From contig CP129466.1 of assembly GCA_030583605.1 (NCBI GenBank), forward strand, positions 2,735,001-2,799,000: DNA of 64,000 nt, in the 5' to 3' direction. The translations under genes and the position numbers were made by a program. Positions within the stretch are counted from its first letter, which is position 1. Each line of letters begins with the position of its first letter. Source of the stretch: Gammaproteobacteria bacterium (GTDB taxonomy: Bacteria; Pseudomonadota; Gammaproteobacteria; Steroidobacterales; GCA-2729495). The notes beneath the pieces were generated by a model. The model ran no database searches. It had not been told where the DNA came from and worked only from the letters and a program-made list of their open reading frames with translations. Positions 25,555 through 35,700 of this stretch are shown here, piece by piece.

Positions 25555-25641
25555 AAAGATCACACCCCGAAGCGCGTGGTAGCCGCAGTCTAGCGGCGTA
25601 ACCGCCTGCCCGTCATGGGTCTGTGTGCCCGGGCCCCGTCG

Positions 25642-26883
25642 TCAGTCGATGGCGAGTGTGGCGGTCGTGACCCGTGATGGCTCGCCCGGCACCGTCCAGG
25701 CAAAGACCAGCCGCTCGGCCGTTGCGACCATCTGCGGGAACCCGGCATTGCGCGAAACGTCGCCTTTCGTCACGGTCCGTACCGGGCCCGGTTCGCCGCT
25801 GGCCGGGATGCGCCGCATGCGTATCTCGCCCGAGCCGTCGGCGAGCTTGGCGGTCCAGCTCACGACCGCGACGTCATCGGCAAGCAGCACGACGTCCACC
25901 CGGCCGCTGACGGTCCCCTGGTCCACGAGGACCGGCGCGGAGAAGCTCGCGCCACCATCGGCCGACCAGGCGAGCTGCACGCGCGGCTGGCGCTTCGAGG
26001 CCGAGAACCAGGCCACGACCACACGCTCGCCACGGGCGGCAATGGTCGACCCGTTGACCGGGCAGCCCGGCAGGTACCATTGGTCATCGCCGAGAATCAC
26101 CGGAGGCTGCCAGGCGCCATCGGCGTAGCGTGCCACTGCGATGTCGCGAATCTCTTCGCGGGTGCGATTGCGGTAGGTGACCACCGGGCCGGCCGCCACC
26201 ACCGCGACATCGGTGGCGCAGCAGTCGCAGACGAGGTCGTCGATCTCGCCGCCGGCGAGGATCTTTCCATCGAAACCGATGCGCGCATAGCGCACCGTCA
26301 TGCCGCCCGGGTCCGGCGCCATGGACTCGCCGGCTGCATCCTTCTTTGTTTTGCGACCGTCGAGCCAGATCGCGCCGAGCGCATCGTCCCAGCGAAACAG
26401 CGTGGCGAAGCCGTGCTCGGTGGGCGTGCCGTCGTCATGCGGGGTCAGCGGAGCGCTCCAGTTTGCCCCCGCATCGCGTGAGATCGCGATCGCCACGTCG
26501 TAGGAATAGATTCCGCCCGGCTGCTTCACCAGCCAGTGCGCCGCCCAGTCGTTCGCCGTGATCGGGCTCACCGACGGGTAGTCCGCCCAGTTGACGAAAA
26601 AATCAGTGCCGCGCGCCACGACTCCCGGCGACGACCAGCCGTCGGGGCCGAGCGTCGAGAACCGCAATTCGTGGACGGCACCATCGGCCGACGCCTCGAG
26701 CCAGCTCATGACGACGGCACCGGCCGGCGTCAGCGCCAGATGTGGCGCGCTGCTGCCGGGCCCAGCCGGTGAAGGCATTTCGACGAGGTCGGCGGTGATG
26801 TCCGGGCCTGGGTCGCGGGCGCAGCCCCCGAAGAGAACCGCAGCGACACTGAGCGACGCAAGCAACGCAACGGCGCGACCCAT
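25642..26883 (-). CDS. Sialidase-fold (BNR/Asp-box) lipoprotein
   Basis: This exported lipoprotein of 413 residues has a lipobox near VLFGGC at residue 20. The body is a beta-propeller of sialidase type. Two Asp-boxes are visible: ISRDAGANWSAP near residue 130 and WSADGGASFSAP near 317, each followed by a short W or F strand. A Cys cluster (CDCCATD) lies between blades. No arginine triad typical of true sialidases is evident, so enzymatic activity is doubtful and a binding or scaffold role is as likely. The ATG at 26883 follows GAAGGG. It is the upstream gene of a same-strand trio with the DPP-IV and FAD-diheme proteins. Confidence 0.7.
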   Translation of the reverse strand: MGRAVALLASLSVAAVLFGGCARDPGPDITADLVEMPSPAGPGSSAPHLALTPAGAVVMSWLEASADGAVHELRFSTLGPDGWSSPGVVARGTDFFVNWADYPSVSPITANDWAAHWLVKQPGGIYSYDVAIAISRDAGANWSAPLTPHDDGTPTEHGFATLFRWDDALGAIWLDGRKTKKDAAGESMAPDPGGMTVRYARIGFDGKILAGGEIDDLVCDCCATDVAVVAAGPVVTYRNRTREEIRDIAVARYADGAWQPPVILGDDQWYLPGCPVNGSTIAARGERVVVAWFSASKRQPRVQLAWSADGGASFSAPVLVDQGTVSGRVDVVLLADDVAVVSWTAKLADGSGEIRMRRIPASGEPGPVRTVTKGDVSRNAGFPQMVATAERLVFAWTVPGEPSRVTTATLAID

Positions 26884-26960
26884 ACCCTTCCCTCCGTCCT
26901 GATACCGCTGCGCAAGTATACGACCGGCGATTTGCCGCCGGGTCGTCCTGAGGAACGGGC

Positions 26961-28247
26961 TCAGGGCCGGGCCTGGCCCTGGCCGCGCACAAGATACTTG
27001 AAACTCGTCAGCTGCTCAGCGCCGACCGGCCCGCGCGCGTGGATACGCCCGGTGGCGATCCCGATTTCAGCACCCATGCCGAACTCCCCGCCGTCGGCAA
27101 ACTGCGTGGATGCGTTATGCAGCAGGATCGCGCTGTCGAGATCGCGGAAAAACCGCTCCACCACGGCCGCGTCCTCGGCGACGATGCACTCGGTGTGCCC
27201 CGAGCCGTAACGCGTGATGTGCTCGATCGCCTCCTCCACGCCGGCGACCGCCCGCACCGAGATGATCGCGTCGAGGTACTCCGTGCGCCAGTCCTCCTCG
27301 GTGGCGGGCTTTGCGCGCGGATCGCGCGCGCAGATCGTGGCGTCGCCGCGCAACTCGCAGCCGGCGGCGACCAGCGCATCGGCGATCGGCTGGTAGTGAG
27401 TGTCGAGGCAGTCCCGGTCGATCAGCAGCGTCTCCGTCGCGCCGCAGATGCCGGTGCGGCGCATCTTGGCATTGAGCGTCACGCTCCTTGCCATTGCCAC
27501 GCCGGCGGAGCGGTGCACGTAGGTGTGGCAGATGCCCTCGAGATGGCCGATCACGGGCACGCGCGCCTCTTGCAGCACACGCTCGATCAGGCTGCGCCCG
27601 CCGCGCGGGACGATGACGTCCACGAACTCCTGCATGCTGGAGAGCAGGTAGCCGACCGCTTCGCGATCGGTCGTCGGCACCATCTGGATCGCATCCTCGG
27701 GGAGTCCCGCCTCGCGCAGGCCCCGTTGCAGGCAGCCATGGATCGCGGCGCTCGAATGAAAGCTCTCCGAGCCGCCCCGCAGAATCACGGCATTGCCGGA
27801 CTTCAGGCACAGCGCGCCGGCGTCGGCCGTCACGTTCGGGCGACTCTCGTAGATGATCCCGATCACGCCGAGCGGCACGCGCACGCGCTGGATCACGAGC
27901 CCGTTCGGCCGCGACCACTCGGCCATCACCTGGCCCACCGGGTCGGGCAGCGCGATCACCTCGTCGACACTGCGTGCCATGCCCTCCACACGGGCGGCAT
28001 CGAGCAGCAACCGGTCGAGCATCGCCTTCGACAGGTTACGCGCGCGTGCGGACTCCATGTCCCGCGCATTCGCCGCGAGGATCTCGTCCCGTCCGCCCCG
28101 GATGGCCGCGGCAGCGGCGCTGAGTGCCCGGTCCTTCTGCGCGGAAGTGGCTCGCGCGAGAGAACGCGCCGCAGCGCGCGAACGCTGGCCGAGATCACGC
28201 ATGGTCTCGGCCAGGGGCGCCTCGGCTTTGCGGCTGATCGCGGTCAT
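26961..28247 (-). CDS. proA: Glutamate-5-semialdehyde dehydrogenase (gamma-glutamyl phosphate reductase)
   Basis: ProA reduces gamma-glutamyl phosphate to glutamate-5-semialdehyde, the second step of proline synthesis, using NADPH. This 428-residue protein shows the ALDH fold with the ProA signatures [20 protein letters not shown], the catalytic Cys in [14 protein letters not shown], and [16 protein letters not shown] further on. The C-terminus ends with the standard [20 protein letters not shown]. Length matches the family. The ATG is four bases past the proB stop, so the two are coupled. The operon order is ilvN-proB-proA on the minus strand. Confidence 0.97.
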   Translation of the reverse strand: MTAISRKAEAPLAETMRDLGQRSRAAARSLARATSAQKDRALSAAAAAIRGGRDEILAANARDMESARARNLSKAMLDRLLLDAARVEGMARSVDEVIALPDPVGQVMAEWSRPNGLVIQRVRVPLGVIGIIYESRPNVTADAGALCLKSGNAVILRGGSESFHSSAAIHGCLQRGLREAGLPEDAIQMVPTTDREAVGYLLSSMQEFVDVIVPRGGRSLIERVLQEARVPVIGHLEGICHTYVHRSAGVAMARSVTLNAKMRRTGICGATETLLIDRDCLDTHYQPIADALVAAGCELRGDATICARDPRAKPATEEDWRTEYLDAIISVRAVAGVEEAIEHITRYGSGHTECIVAEDAAVVERFFRDLDSAILLHNASTQFADGGEFGMGAEIGIATGRIHARGPVGAEQLTSFKYLVRGQGQARP

Positions 28248-28251
28248 GACA

Positions 28252-29403
28252 TCACCCGTTCACCAATACGAGGTTATCGCGATGAATGATCTCGTCTCGG
28301 CCACGATAACCGAGCAGCGATTCGATGTCCTCGCTGCGCCGCCCCTGGATGCGGCGCGCCTCCGCGCTGCCGTAGGCGACCAGGCCGCGCGCGAGGTCGC
28401 GGCCATCGCCGCTGATCACGGTGACGGCATCGCCCCTCTCGAAATTACCCGCCACTGCCACCACGCCGACGGGAAGCAGGCTGCGGCCGCCGAGCAGCGC
28501 TTTCACAGCGCCGGCGTCGATGGTCAGCTCGCCGCGCGGCTTCAGGGTGCCGGCGATCCACTTCTTGCGCGCCGCGAGCGGCGTACGCGCAGCGATGAAC
28601 CAGGTGCAGGGCTTGCCCGACTCGATCGCGGCGAGAGGACGCAGGCGCTTGCCGCTCGCGATCACCGTGGCGCACCCTGCGGCGAGCGCCATGCGGGCGG
28701 CAATCACCTTGGTGATCATGCCGCCGGACCCGAATTCCGTGCCCGACACCCCGGCCAGCGATTCGATCTGCGGCGTGATCTCGCGCACTTCGGAGATCAG
28801 CGTCGCTGTGGCATTCTTCGTGGGGTCGGCGTCGTAGAGTCCGCTCACGTCGGACAACAGCACCAGGCAGTCGGCGCTGACCATCTCGGCCACACGCGCA
28901 CCGAGCCGGTCGTTGTCGCCGTAGCGGATCTCCGCGGTCGCGACGGTGTCGTTCTCGTTGATGACCGGCACCACGCCGAGCTCGAGCAGCGTTTGCAGCG
29001 TGTTTCGCGCGTTGAGGTAGCGGCGGCGGCTCTCGGTGTCCTCGGGCGTGAGCAGCACCTGCGCGACCTTGATCTCGTGGCGGTCGAGCAGTTCCTGATA
29101 AGCGTGGGCGAGGATGATCTGGCCTGCAGCGGCCGCTGCCTGCAGCTCCTCGAGCTTGCGCTGCTCGGGCTTCAGCCCGAGATAACGACGCCCGAGCGCG
29201 ATCGCACCGGAGGAGACGAGCACGACCTGCTGGCCACGCCGGCGCATGCGCGCCACCTCGCCGGCCAGCGAGGCAAGCCACTTGCGGTGCAGGCGGCCGG
29301 AGCTCTTTTCCACCAGCAGCGACGACCCGATCTTGACGACCACGCGAGCGGCCTCGCGCAGCCGGGAGCGCTCCTTGCGGCTTCGCGCACGCGTCTTTTT
29401 CAT
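28252..29403 (-). CDS. proB: Glutamate 5-kinase with PUA domain
   Basis: ProB phosphorylates glutamate to gamma-glutamyl phosphate with ATP and is usually feedback-inhibited by proline. This 383-residue protein has an amino-acid kinase domain ([54 protein letters not shown] block here [50 protein letters not shown]). A C-terminal PUA domain follows (about 285-375; [17 protein letters not shown]). A short Arg/Lys-rich N-terminal extension ([20 protein letters not shown]) precedes the kinase domain. The ATG at 29403 is chosen. It lies 16 bases after the ilvN stop and 4 bases before proA. Confidence 0.97.
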   Translation of the reverse strand: MKKTRARSRKERSRLREAARVVVKIGSSLLVEKSSGRLHRKWLASLAGEVARMRRRGQQVVLVSSGAIALGRRYLGLKPEQRKLEELQAAAAAGQIILAHAYQELLDRHEIKVAQVLLTPEDTESRRRYLNARNTLQTLLELGVVPVINENDTVATAEIRYGDNDRLGARVAEMVSADCLVLLSDVSGLYDADPTKNATATLISEVREITPQIESLAGVSGTEFGSGGMITKVIAARMALAAGCATVIASGKRLRPLAAIESGKPCTWFIAARTPLAARKKWIAGTLKPRGELTIDAGAVKALLGGRSLLPVGVVAVAGNFERGDAVTVISGDGRDLARGLVAYGSAEARRIQGRRSEDIESLLGYRGRDEIIHRDNLVLVNG

Positions 29404-29419
29404 GGTGCGAACCCGCGGG

Positions 29420-29926
29420 TCAGGATGCGATCGGCACGGCAAGGGCCTGCGTGCCGCGCCCGATCGCCATCGGGCCGCTGCGAACCACGCTCAGGATCGA
29501 ACTGATCGTCGCCATCTTCTCGACGAACTCGTCGATGCGCCCGCAGGTACTGGTGAGTTCCACGGTGAAAGTGGCGCGGGAGTCGTCGAGCACACGCGCC
29601 CCCTCGCGCCGGACGAGATCGCCGACCCTGTCCCAGGCGGCATCCGGCACCCGCACCTTGAGCAGCAGCAACTCCCGCTCGATATGATCACCGCGCGTCA
29701 TATCCGCCATGCTCACCACATCGACGAGCTTGAGGAGCTGCTTGTTGATCTGGTCGATCACCTGCTCCGAGCCGATGGTGACCAGCGTGAGGCGCGAGAA
29801 GCGCGCATCCTCGGTGGGCGCAACGCTGAGCGACTCGATGTTGAAGCCGCGCGTCGAGAACAGCGAGGCGACGCGGGTCAGGGCCCCGGCCTCGTTCTGC
29901 AAAAGAATCGAAATGATGTGACGCAT
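29420..29926 (-). CDS. ilvN: Acetolactate synthase small (regulatory) subunit
   Basis: This 168-residue subunit binds valine and controls acetolactate synthase in branched-chain amino acid synthesis. The N-terminal ACT domain reads MRHIISILLQNEAGALTRVA, then SLFSTRGFNIESLSVAPTED and ARFSRLTLVT. The C-terminal domain carries HIERELLLLKVRVP and the RIDEFVEKM block. Length matches the IlvN/IlvH family. The ATG at 29926 is at the domain start; upstream frame is low quality. Unlike most genomes, the large-subunit gene is not upstream in the same operon but lies divergently 199 bases away. Downstream (16 bases) is proB, so this regulatory subunit is likely cotranscribed with proline genes. The ilvN/ilvH choice of name is by convention. 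Confidence 0.95.
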   Translation of the reverse strand: MRHIISILLQNEAGALTRVASLFSTRGFNIESLSVAPTEDARFSRLTLVTIGSEQVIDQINKQLLKLVDVVSMADMTRGDHIERELLLLKVRVPDAAWDRVGDLVRREGARVLDDSRATFTVELTSTCGRIDEFVEKMATISSILSVVRSGPMAIGRGTQALAVPIAS

Positions 29927-30125
29927 GGTGCCGGGCCGTCGGGATGCTGCTGGGCCGGCGCCTGACACATGATCACGGGTTTCAGGCGCAGGATTTTGAA
30001 TGGTGACCGAGTTCCCACGCTATTGCAATGCAAACTCAATTCCCGGACACTCTGGCCGAAAGCGCCCTGCAAGGCGGTCAATGCCTTCCCGCACCGCCCG
30101 TTGCGCCATCGAGGCCCGTTCCGTT

Positions 30126-31979
30126 ATGACAACCGCGCCCCAGACCGTGGCGACCGACCCGCATCCCCTCGCCGGCAAGCGCATGACGGGTGCGGAGATG
30201 GTCGTGCAGGTGCTGGCGGACGAGGGCGTCGAAGCCATCTTCGGCTACAGCGGCGGGGCGATTCTGCCCACCTACGACGCCGTGTTCCGCTACAACGACG
30301 AGCGCCGCGACGAAGCCGGGCGCGAACCGCTGCCGATCATCGTGCCGGCCAACGAGCAGGGTGCGGGCTTCATGGCCGCGGGCTACGCCCGCGCCAGCGG
30401 CCGCGTCGGCGTGGTGCTGGTCACCTCGGGCCCGGGCGCGACCAACACCGTCACGCCGGTACGCGACTGCATGGCCGATTCCACGCCGATCGTGGTGCTC
30501 TGTGGTCAGGTGCCGACCGGCATGATCGGCACCGACGCATTCCAGGAGGCGCCCGTCTCCGCGATCATGGGCTCGGTTGCCAAGCACGTGCTGCTCGTCA
30601 CCGACCCGTACAAGCTCGAGGCGACGATCCGCACCGCCTTCGAAATCGCGCGCACCGGGCGGCCGGGCCCGGTGGTCGTGGATCTGCCGAAGGACATCCA
30701 GAACTGGACCGGAGAATTCCAGGGCAGTGGCCTGCTGCCCATACCGGGTTACTGGCAGCGGATCCAGGCGATGCGCGACACCTCGCTCACCGCGAGCGAC
30801 TGCAAGGGTTTCTTCGGTCTGCTGCGCGAGTCGAAGCGCCCGCTGATCTATGCCGGCGGCGGGGTCATCAACGGCAACGCCAGCGAGGCGCTGCGCCGCT
30901 TCGCCCACCGTTTCGGTATCCCGGTGACCACGACGCTGATGGGCATCGGCGCCACCGACACCACCGACCCGCTGGCGCTGCGCATGCTCGGCATGCACGG
31001 CGCCGCCTTCGCCAACTACGCGGTCGATGATTGCGACTTCCTGATTGCGGTCGGTGCCCGCTTCGACGACCGGGTCGCCGCGGTGCCGGAAAAGTTCGCG
31101 CCGAAAGCGCGCCGCCTCGCCCACTTCGACATCGACCCGGCAGAGATCGGCAAGGTCAAGCGTGCGGACTGGCACCATGTGGGTGAACTCGCGCGTGATC
31201 TCGAAACGCTCACCACCTACGGCGAACGCCATCACCAGGGGCCGGACTTCGGTGAGTGGCAGCGAGAGGTTGCCGAACTCAAGCGGCAGTTCGCCTACAA
31301 CTACGACCGCGCCAGCCCGCTGATCCAGCCCTATTACCTGATCGAGGAGATCAACCGCCACACGCGCGGTGAGGCCATCATCACCACCGGTGTCGGCCAG
31401 CACCAGATGTGGGCGGCGCAGTACTTCGACTTCCGCCAGCCACGACTGTGGCTCACCTCCGGCAGCATGGGCACCATGGGCTTCGGGCTGCCCGCTGCGA
31501 TCGGCGCGCAGTTCGCGCACCCAGACCGGCTCGTCATCGACGTCGACGGCGACGCCAGCCTGCGCATGAATGTCGGCGAGCTCGAGACCGTCACCACCTA
31601 CGATCTGCCGATCAAGATTGTCGTGCTCAATAACTACGGCGACGGCATGGTCAAGCAGTGGCAGAAGCTCTTTTACAAGGGCCGGCTCTCGGCCAGTGAC
31701 AAGACCCTGCGCCGGAAAGACTTCGTGAAGGCCGCGCAGGCCGATGGCTTCGGCTTTGCGCGTCGCCTCGACCGCAAGGCCGACGTGCCGCGTGTGGTGC
31801 AGGAGTTCCTGGAGTATCCGGGCCCCGCCTTCCTCGAAGTCATCATCGACCCGGATGCCGGCGTCTACCCGATGGTCGGTCCGGGCATGGCCTACGACCA
31901 GATGATCACGGGCGACTTCATCCCGAGCCGCTCGAAACCGGAAGCACCGGGCGCACCGAGCGGGAACTCGATGTTCTGA
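30126..31979 (+). CDS. ilvB: Acetolactate synthase large (catalytic) subunit
   Basis: This 617-residue ThDP enzyme condenses two pyruvates, or pyruvate and 2-oxobutyrate, in valine/isoleucine synthesis. Landmarks are EAIFGYSGGAILPTYDAVF, the catalytic Glu in VPANEQGAGFMAAGYARASG (Asn replaces the usual His before EQG), VLVTSGPGATNTVTPVRD, QVPTGMIGTDAFQEA, and VGARFDDRVAAVP. The ThDP-Mg site is DVDGDASLRMNVGELETVTT to LNNYGDGMV. An inserted run (YNDERRDEAGREPLP) lengthens the first loop compared with E. coli IlvB/IlvI. The ATG at 30126 is chosen from several in-frame starts because it begins just ahead of the domain. It is divergent from ilvN. Confidence 0.94.
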   Translation: MTTAPQTVATDPHPLAGKRMTGAEMVVQVLADEGVEAIFGYSGGAILPTYDAVFRYNDERRDEAGREPLPIIVPANEQGAGFMAAGYARASGRVGVVLVTSGPGATNTVTPVRDCMADSTPIVVLCGQVPTGMIGTDAFQEAPVSAIMGSVAKHVLLVTDPYKLEATIRTAFEIARTGRPGPVVVDLPKDIQNWTGEFQGSGLLPIPGYWQRIQAMRDTSLTASDCKGFFGLLRESKRPLIYAGGGVINGNASEALRRFAHRFGIPVTTTLMGIGATDTTDPLALRMLGMHGAAFANYAVDDCDFLIAVGARFDDRVAAVPEKFAPKARRLAHFDIDPAEIGKVKRADWHHVGELARDLETLTTYGERHHQGPDFGEWQREVAELKRQFAYNYDRASPLIQPYYLIEEINRHTRGEAIITTGVGQHQMWAAQYFDFRQPRLWLTSGSMGTMGFGLPAAIGAQFAHPDRLVIDVDGDASLRMNVGELETVTTYDLPIKIVVLNNYGDGMVKQWQKLFYKGRLSASDKTLRRKDFVKAAQADGFGFARRLDRKADVPRVVQEFLEYPGPAFLEVIIDPDAGVYPMVGPGMAYDQMITGDFIPSRSKPEAPGAPSGNSMF

Positions 31980-32101
31980 GGTAGCGGAGGCTCAATACCG
32001 GCCTGCGCCGATGGCGCCCTGTACCCGCCGGAGCTTCTCCCGAACTCCACCTCGCCGCCGGCGGACGGTTGCCGCAATCCTGTCCGCGGTCCTGTCGCGC
32101 G

Positions 32102-32464
32102 TCAGCCGCCCGCGGACATGTCCTCGTGGGCCTTCGCCATCTCCCGGGCCTCGTCCGCAGCCTCACGGTAGGCCTTGGCGAGTCGCTTGCAGTGACTGGC
32201 GAGGCTTCTCAATTTGGCAGCACGGGTGCTGCCGCCCGCAGCGCGAGCGGCATAAGTCGCCGCGAGTTTCTGATGCTTGGCGGCTTTTTCATCCAGCTCG
32301 GCGGCCTCCTGCTGATACCTGGCGGCCTCGGACGAGTGCTCGGTCGCGGTCGGCTCAGCAGGCAATTCCTCGTCGGCCGCCGCGGGCGACCACGATCCGA
32401 CTGTCAACAATGAAACGCCAACGACGACGGTGCTCAGCACGGATACGATCCTGGTGTGATTCAT
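32102..32464 (-). CDS. Small exported helical protein at the end of the Cus operon
   Basis: I do not recognise a family for this 120-residue protein. The signal peptide (MNHTRIVSVLSTVVVGVSLL TVGSWSPAAA) is clear. The mature part is Ala/Glu/Lys-rich and strongly helical (EAARYQQEAAELDEKAAKHQ KLAATYAARAA), with one Cys (SHCKRLAKAYREAADEAREM). It is likely a periplasmic coiled-coil protein. An AGGAGAAAG site precedes the ATG at 32464. It lies 83 bases downstream of cusA on the same strand and is possibly cotranscribed. A role in metal tolerance is inferred only from position. Confidence 0.75.
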   Translation of the reverse strand: MNHTRIVSVLSTVVVGVSLLTVGSWSPAAADEELPAEPTATEHSSEAARYQQEAAELDEKAAKHQKLAATYAARAAGGSTRAAKLRSLASHCKRLAKAYREAADEAREMAKAHEDMSAGG

Positions 32465-32547
32465 GATTGCTTTCTCCTGCAGGGTAAAACCCGTCGACTG
32501 CGCCACCCGAGCCGCGCGGGATTACGTTTGGCCGTTCGCCCACCCTA

Positions 32548-35500
32548 TCAGACTGGCTGCGAACCAGCATGCCGGATATCCACCTGCCAGCGCCAAATGA
32601 CGTACACCGACGGTATGACGAACAAGGTCAGCAGCATGGCGGACAATACGCCGCCCACCATGGGAGCTGCCAGCCGTTTCATGACGTCAGCCCCGGTGCC
32701 GGTGGCCCACATCACCGGCAGCAGGCCGAGGATGTTGGCCGATCCGGCCATGGTCATCGGGCGCACGCGTTCGACCGCACCCCGGTGAACCGTATTCAGC
32801 AGGTCCTGCAACGAGCGCAATCCGCCTGCCGCTCTGCGACGCTTACACGCCTCGTCGAGATAGGCCAGCATGACGGCACTGGTCTCGGCGGCCACGCCGG
32901 CCAGCGCGATGATGCCCACCCACGCCGCGATGCTCATGTTGTAGCCCAGGAACACCATCAGCCAGACACCGCCAACGAGCGACAGCGGCACGCCGAGCAT
33001 GACCATGAGGGTCTGCGCGATCGACTGGAACGTGAAATAGAACAACACGAAGATGATCGCCAGCGTCAGGGGAATGAATATCCGCAGTCGCTTGGCGACG
33101 CGCTCCATGAACTCGTACTGCCCCGACCAGGCAATCGTGTAGCCGGCCGGCAACGTCACCTTGTCGCTCACGGCACGTTTCAGGTCCTCGACGTACCCAC
33201 CGAGGTCGCGGCCGGTCATGTCCACGTACACGTAACCGGCAAGCATCCCGCCCTCGTCACGGATCATGGCCGGCCCGCTGACCAGCTCGAGATCGGCGAG
33301 CTGCCCCATCGGCACCTGCGCGCCAGTCGGTGTCGTCACCAGCACACGCTCCAGCTCATCGGGATCGTCGCGCAGCTCGCGCAGGTAACGCAGGTTGATC
33401 GGGTAACGCTCGCGGCCCTCGATCGTGGTGTCGATGCTCTCGCCACCGATGGCCGATTCGATGATTCGGCCGACATCCATGACGGTGAGCCCGTAACGCG
33501 CAATCTCTTCGCGCTTGATGACGAAATCCAGGAAGAATCCACCGGCCACCTTCTCGGCGAAAACGCTGCGAGTACCCGGCACCTCGCCCACCGCCATCTC
33601 GATTTCCTTGCCGATCGACTCGATGGTCGTCAGATCAGGTCCGAAGATCTTGATGCCGACGGGGGTGCGAACTCCCGTAGTGAGCATGTCGGTGCGCGCC
33701 TTGATCGGCATGGTCCAGGCGTTGGCGACACCGGGAAACCGCAGGGCCTGGTCCATCTCGTCGATCAGGCCCTGATAAGTCACGCCTTCTCGCCACGCAG
33801 CCTTGTCCTTCAGCTCGACCACCACTTCCATCATCGAGAACGGCGCGGAATCCGTCGAAGTCTCGGCGCGCCCGGCCTTGCCGAATACCCGCTCCACCTC
33901 TGGGAAAGCCTTCAGCCTGAGATCCATCTCCTGCAGCAGCTTGCCCGCCTCGGTGACCGACAGTCCCGGCTGGGTGACAGGCATGTAGAGCAGCGTGCCT
34001 TCGTAAAGGGGCGGCATGAATTCCGAGCCCAGACGCTGAAGGCCCGGAATGACGGTCGCTGTGAGGACTAGCGCCAGGCCGACGACCGCGAAACGGTGCT
34101 CGAGCGCGAATCGAAGCGGCCTGGCGTAAAGTTGCTGCAGGAGCCGGGTGACGGGGTGCGCCTCCTCGGAGCGGATGCGCCCACGCATCAGCGGGATCAG
34201 TAATGCCGGAATCAGGGTGACGGCCAGCAGCGCGCTTATGGCGATCGCGAGGTTCTTCGTCAGCGCCAGCGGCGTGAACAATCGGCCCTCCTGCGCCTCC
34301 AGCGTGAATACCGGCATGAAAGCCACGGCGATCACCAGCAGCGAGACGAATATAGCCGGCCCGACTTCCTTCGCCGAGTCGATCAGCACCTGGATGCGGT
34401 CCCCGGGGCGGCCGTCACGCTCCCACTCGGCCAGCCGCTTGTGCGCGTTGTCCACCATGATGATGGCGGCATCGACCATGTCACCGATGGCGACGATGAT
34501 GCCGCCGATGGACATGATGTTCATGCCCACCCCGAGCCAGTACATCGGGATGAAGGCGATCAGGATTGCCAGCGGCAGCGTGATGATCGGGATCAGGGCT
34601 GAGCGGATGTGCAGCAGAAACCCGATGATGAGCACGCTGACCACGATCAGTTCCTCGATCAGGCTCTCGTTGGCAGTGCGGACGGACCCGCTGATGAGGT
34701 CGCTGCGATCGTAGGTGATGACGACGCGCACACCCTGCGGCAGCGACGGCTTGACCTCCTCCAGTTTCGCCTTGATCCGCTCGATGACTTTCTGCGCGTC
34801 CTCGCCGAACCGCATGACGACGATGCCGCCGACTACCTCGCCGCGCCCGTCGAGATCCACGAGACCACGGCGCATATCGGGGCCGAGCGTCACCCAGGCC
34901 ACGTCCCGCAGAAGGACAGGCGTGCCATTGTCGTTGACTCCCACGGCTATCATCTCGATGTCGGAAACCGACCTGATGTAGCCGCGCCCGCGGATCATGT
35001 ACTCGGCGCCGGAGAACTCGACGACCCGGCCGCCGACGTCCATGTTGCTCATGCGTACCTTTTCGATGATCTCCGCGACGTTCAGGCCATAGGCAGCGAG
35101 CCGCGTCGGATCGAGATTGATCTGGTACTGGCGCACGAAGCCGCCGACGCTCGCCACCTCAGCCACGCCCTCGACACTGCGCAGCCAGTAGCGCAGGTAC
35201 CAGTCCTGGAACGAGCGCAGCGAGGCGAGATCCTGCTCGCCGGTCTCGTCGACGAGGGCGTACTGGAATACCCATCCGACGCCGGTGGCGTCCGGGCCCA
35301 GTTGTGGCGTGACGCCCTGCGGGAGACGCCCCGCAAGCTGATTCAGGTATTCGAGCACGCGCGAGCGTGCCCAGTAGATGTCGGTGCCGTCCTTGAACAG
35401 CACGTAGACGTAGGAGTAGCCGAAATCCGAGAAGCCTCGCACCACGGTCACGTTCGGCGCCGACAGCAGTGCCGTGACGATCGGATAGGTGATCTGGTCC

Positions 35501-35685
35501 TCCACGAGGTCCGGCGAGCGACCCATCCACGTGGTATAGACGATCACCTGCGTGTCGGAGAGATCCGGGATGGCATCGATGGGCGTCTGGCGCATCGCCC
35601 ACAGTCCACCCGTGGCGAGCGAGAATACCAGCAGGAACACGATGAAGCGGTTCCGCGCGCAGAACTCGATGACGCGCTCAACCAC
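32548..35685 (-). CDS. cusA: Cu(I)/Ag(I)-type heavy-metal efflux RND pump
   Basis: This 1045-residue inner-membrane RND transporter of the CusA/CzcA family has twelve membrane helices in two blocks and two large periplasmic loops. The proton-relay region GDMVDAAIIMVDNAHKRLAE is present near residue 400. Metal-site methionines expected in CusA are visible: EFMPPL, SPFSMMEVVVELKDKAAWRE (here APFSMM) and KARTDMLTTGVRTPVGIKIF. These favour monovalent Cu/Ag over Zn/Co/Cd (CzcA). Other landmarks are IPDLSDTQVIVYT at the N-terminus and ERVRPMTM near the C-terminus. It ends the core order TolC-like, adaptor, pump on the minus strand, 15 bases after the adaptor gene. It pumps metal from the periplasm and cytoplasm across the envelope by proton antiport. 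Confidence 0.94.
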   Translation of the reverse strand: MVERVIEFCARNRFIVFLLVFSLATGGLWAMRQTPIDAIPDLSDTQVIVYTTWMGRSPDLVEDQITYPIVTALLSAPNVTVVRGFSDFGYSYVYVLFKDGTDIYWARSRVLEYLNQLAGRLPQGVTPQLGPDATGVGWVFQYALVDETGEQDLASLRSFQDWYLRYWLRSVEGVAEVASVGGFVRQYQINLDPTRLAAYGLNVAEIIEKVRMSNMDVGGRVVEFSGAEYMIRGRGYIRSVSDIEMIAVGVNDNGTPVLLRDVAWVTLGPDMRRGLVDLDGRGEVVGGIVVMRFGEDAQKVIERIKAKLEEVKPSLPQGVRVVITYDRSDLISGSVRTANESLIEELIVVSVLIIGFLLHIRSALIPIITLPLAILIAFIPMYWLGVGMNIMSIGGIIVAIGDMVDAAIIMVDNAHKRLAEWERDGRPGDRIQVLIDSAKEVGPAIFVSLLVIAVAFMPVFTLEAQEGRLFTPLALTKNLAIAISALLAVTLIPALLIPLMRGRIRSEEAHPVTRLLQQLYARPLRFALEHRFAVVGLALVLTATVIPGLQRLGSEFMPPLYEGTLLYMPVTQPGLSVTEAGKLLQEMDLRLKAFPEVERVFGKAGRAETSTDSAPFSMMEVVVELKDKAAWREGVTYQGLIDEMDQALRFPGVANAWTMPIKARTDMLTTGVRTPVGIKIFGPDLTTIESIGKEIEMAVGEVPGTRSVFAEKVAGGFFLDFVIKREEIARYGLTVMDVGRIIESAIGGESIDTTIEGRERYPINLRYLRELRDDPDELERVLVTTPTGAQVPMGQLADLELVSGPAMIRDEGGMLAGYVYVDMTGRDLGGYVEDLKRAVSDKVTLPAGYTIAWSGQYEFMERVAKRLRIFIPLTLAIIFVLFYFTFQSIAQTLMVMLGVPLSLVGGVWLMVFLGYNMSIAAWVGIIALAGVAAETSAVMLAYLDEACKRRRAAGGLRSLQDLLNTVHRGAVERVRPMTMAGSANILGLLPVMWATGTGADVMKRLAAPMVGGVLSAMLLTLFVIPSVYVIWRWQVDIRHAGSQPV

Positions 35686-35700
35686 GGGGGCTCCTCCCGC

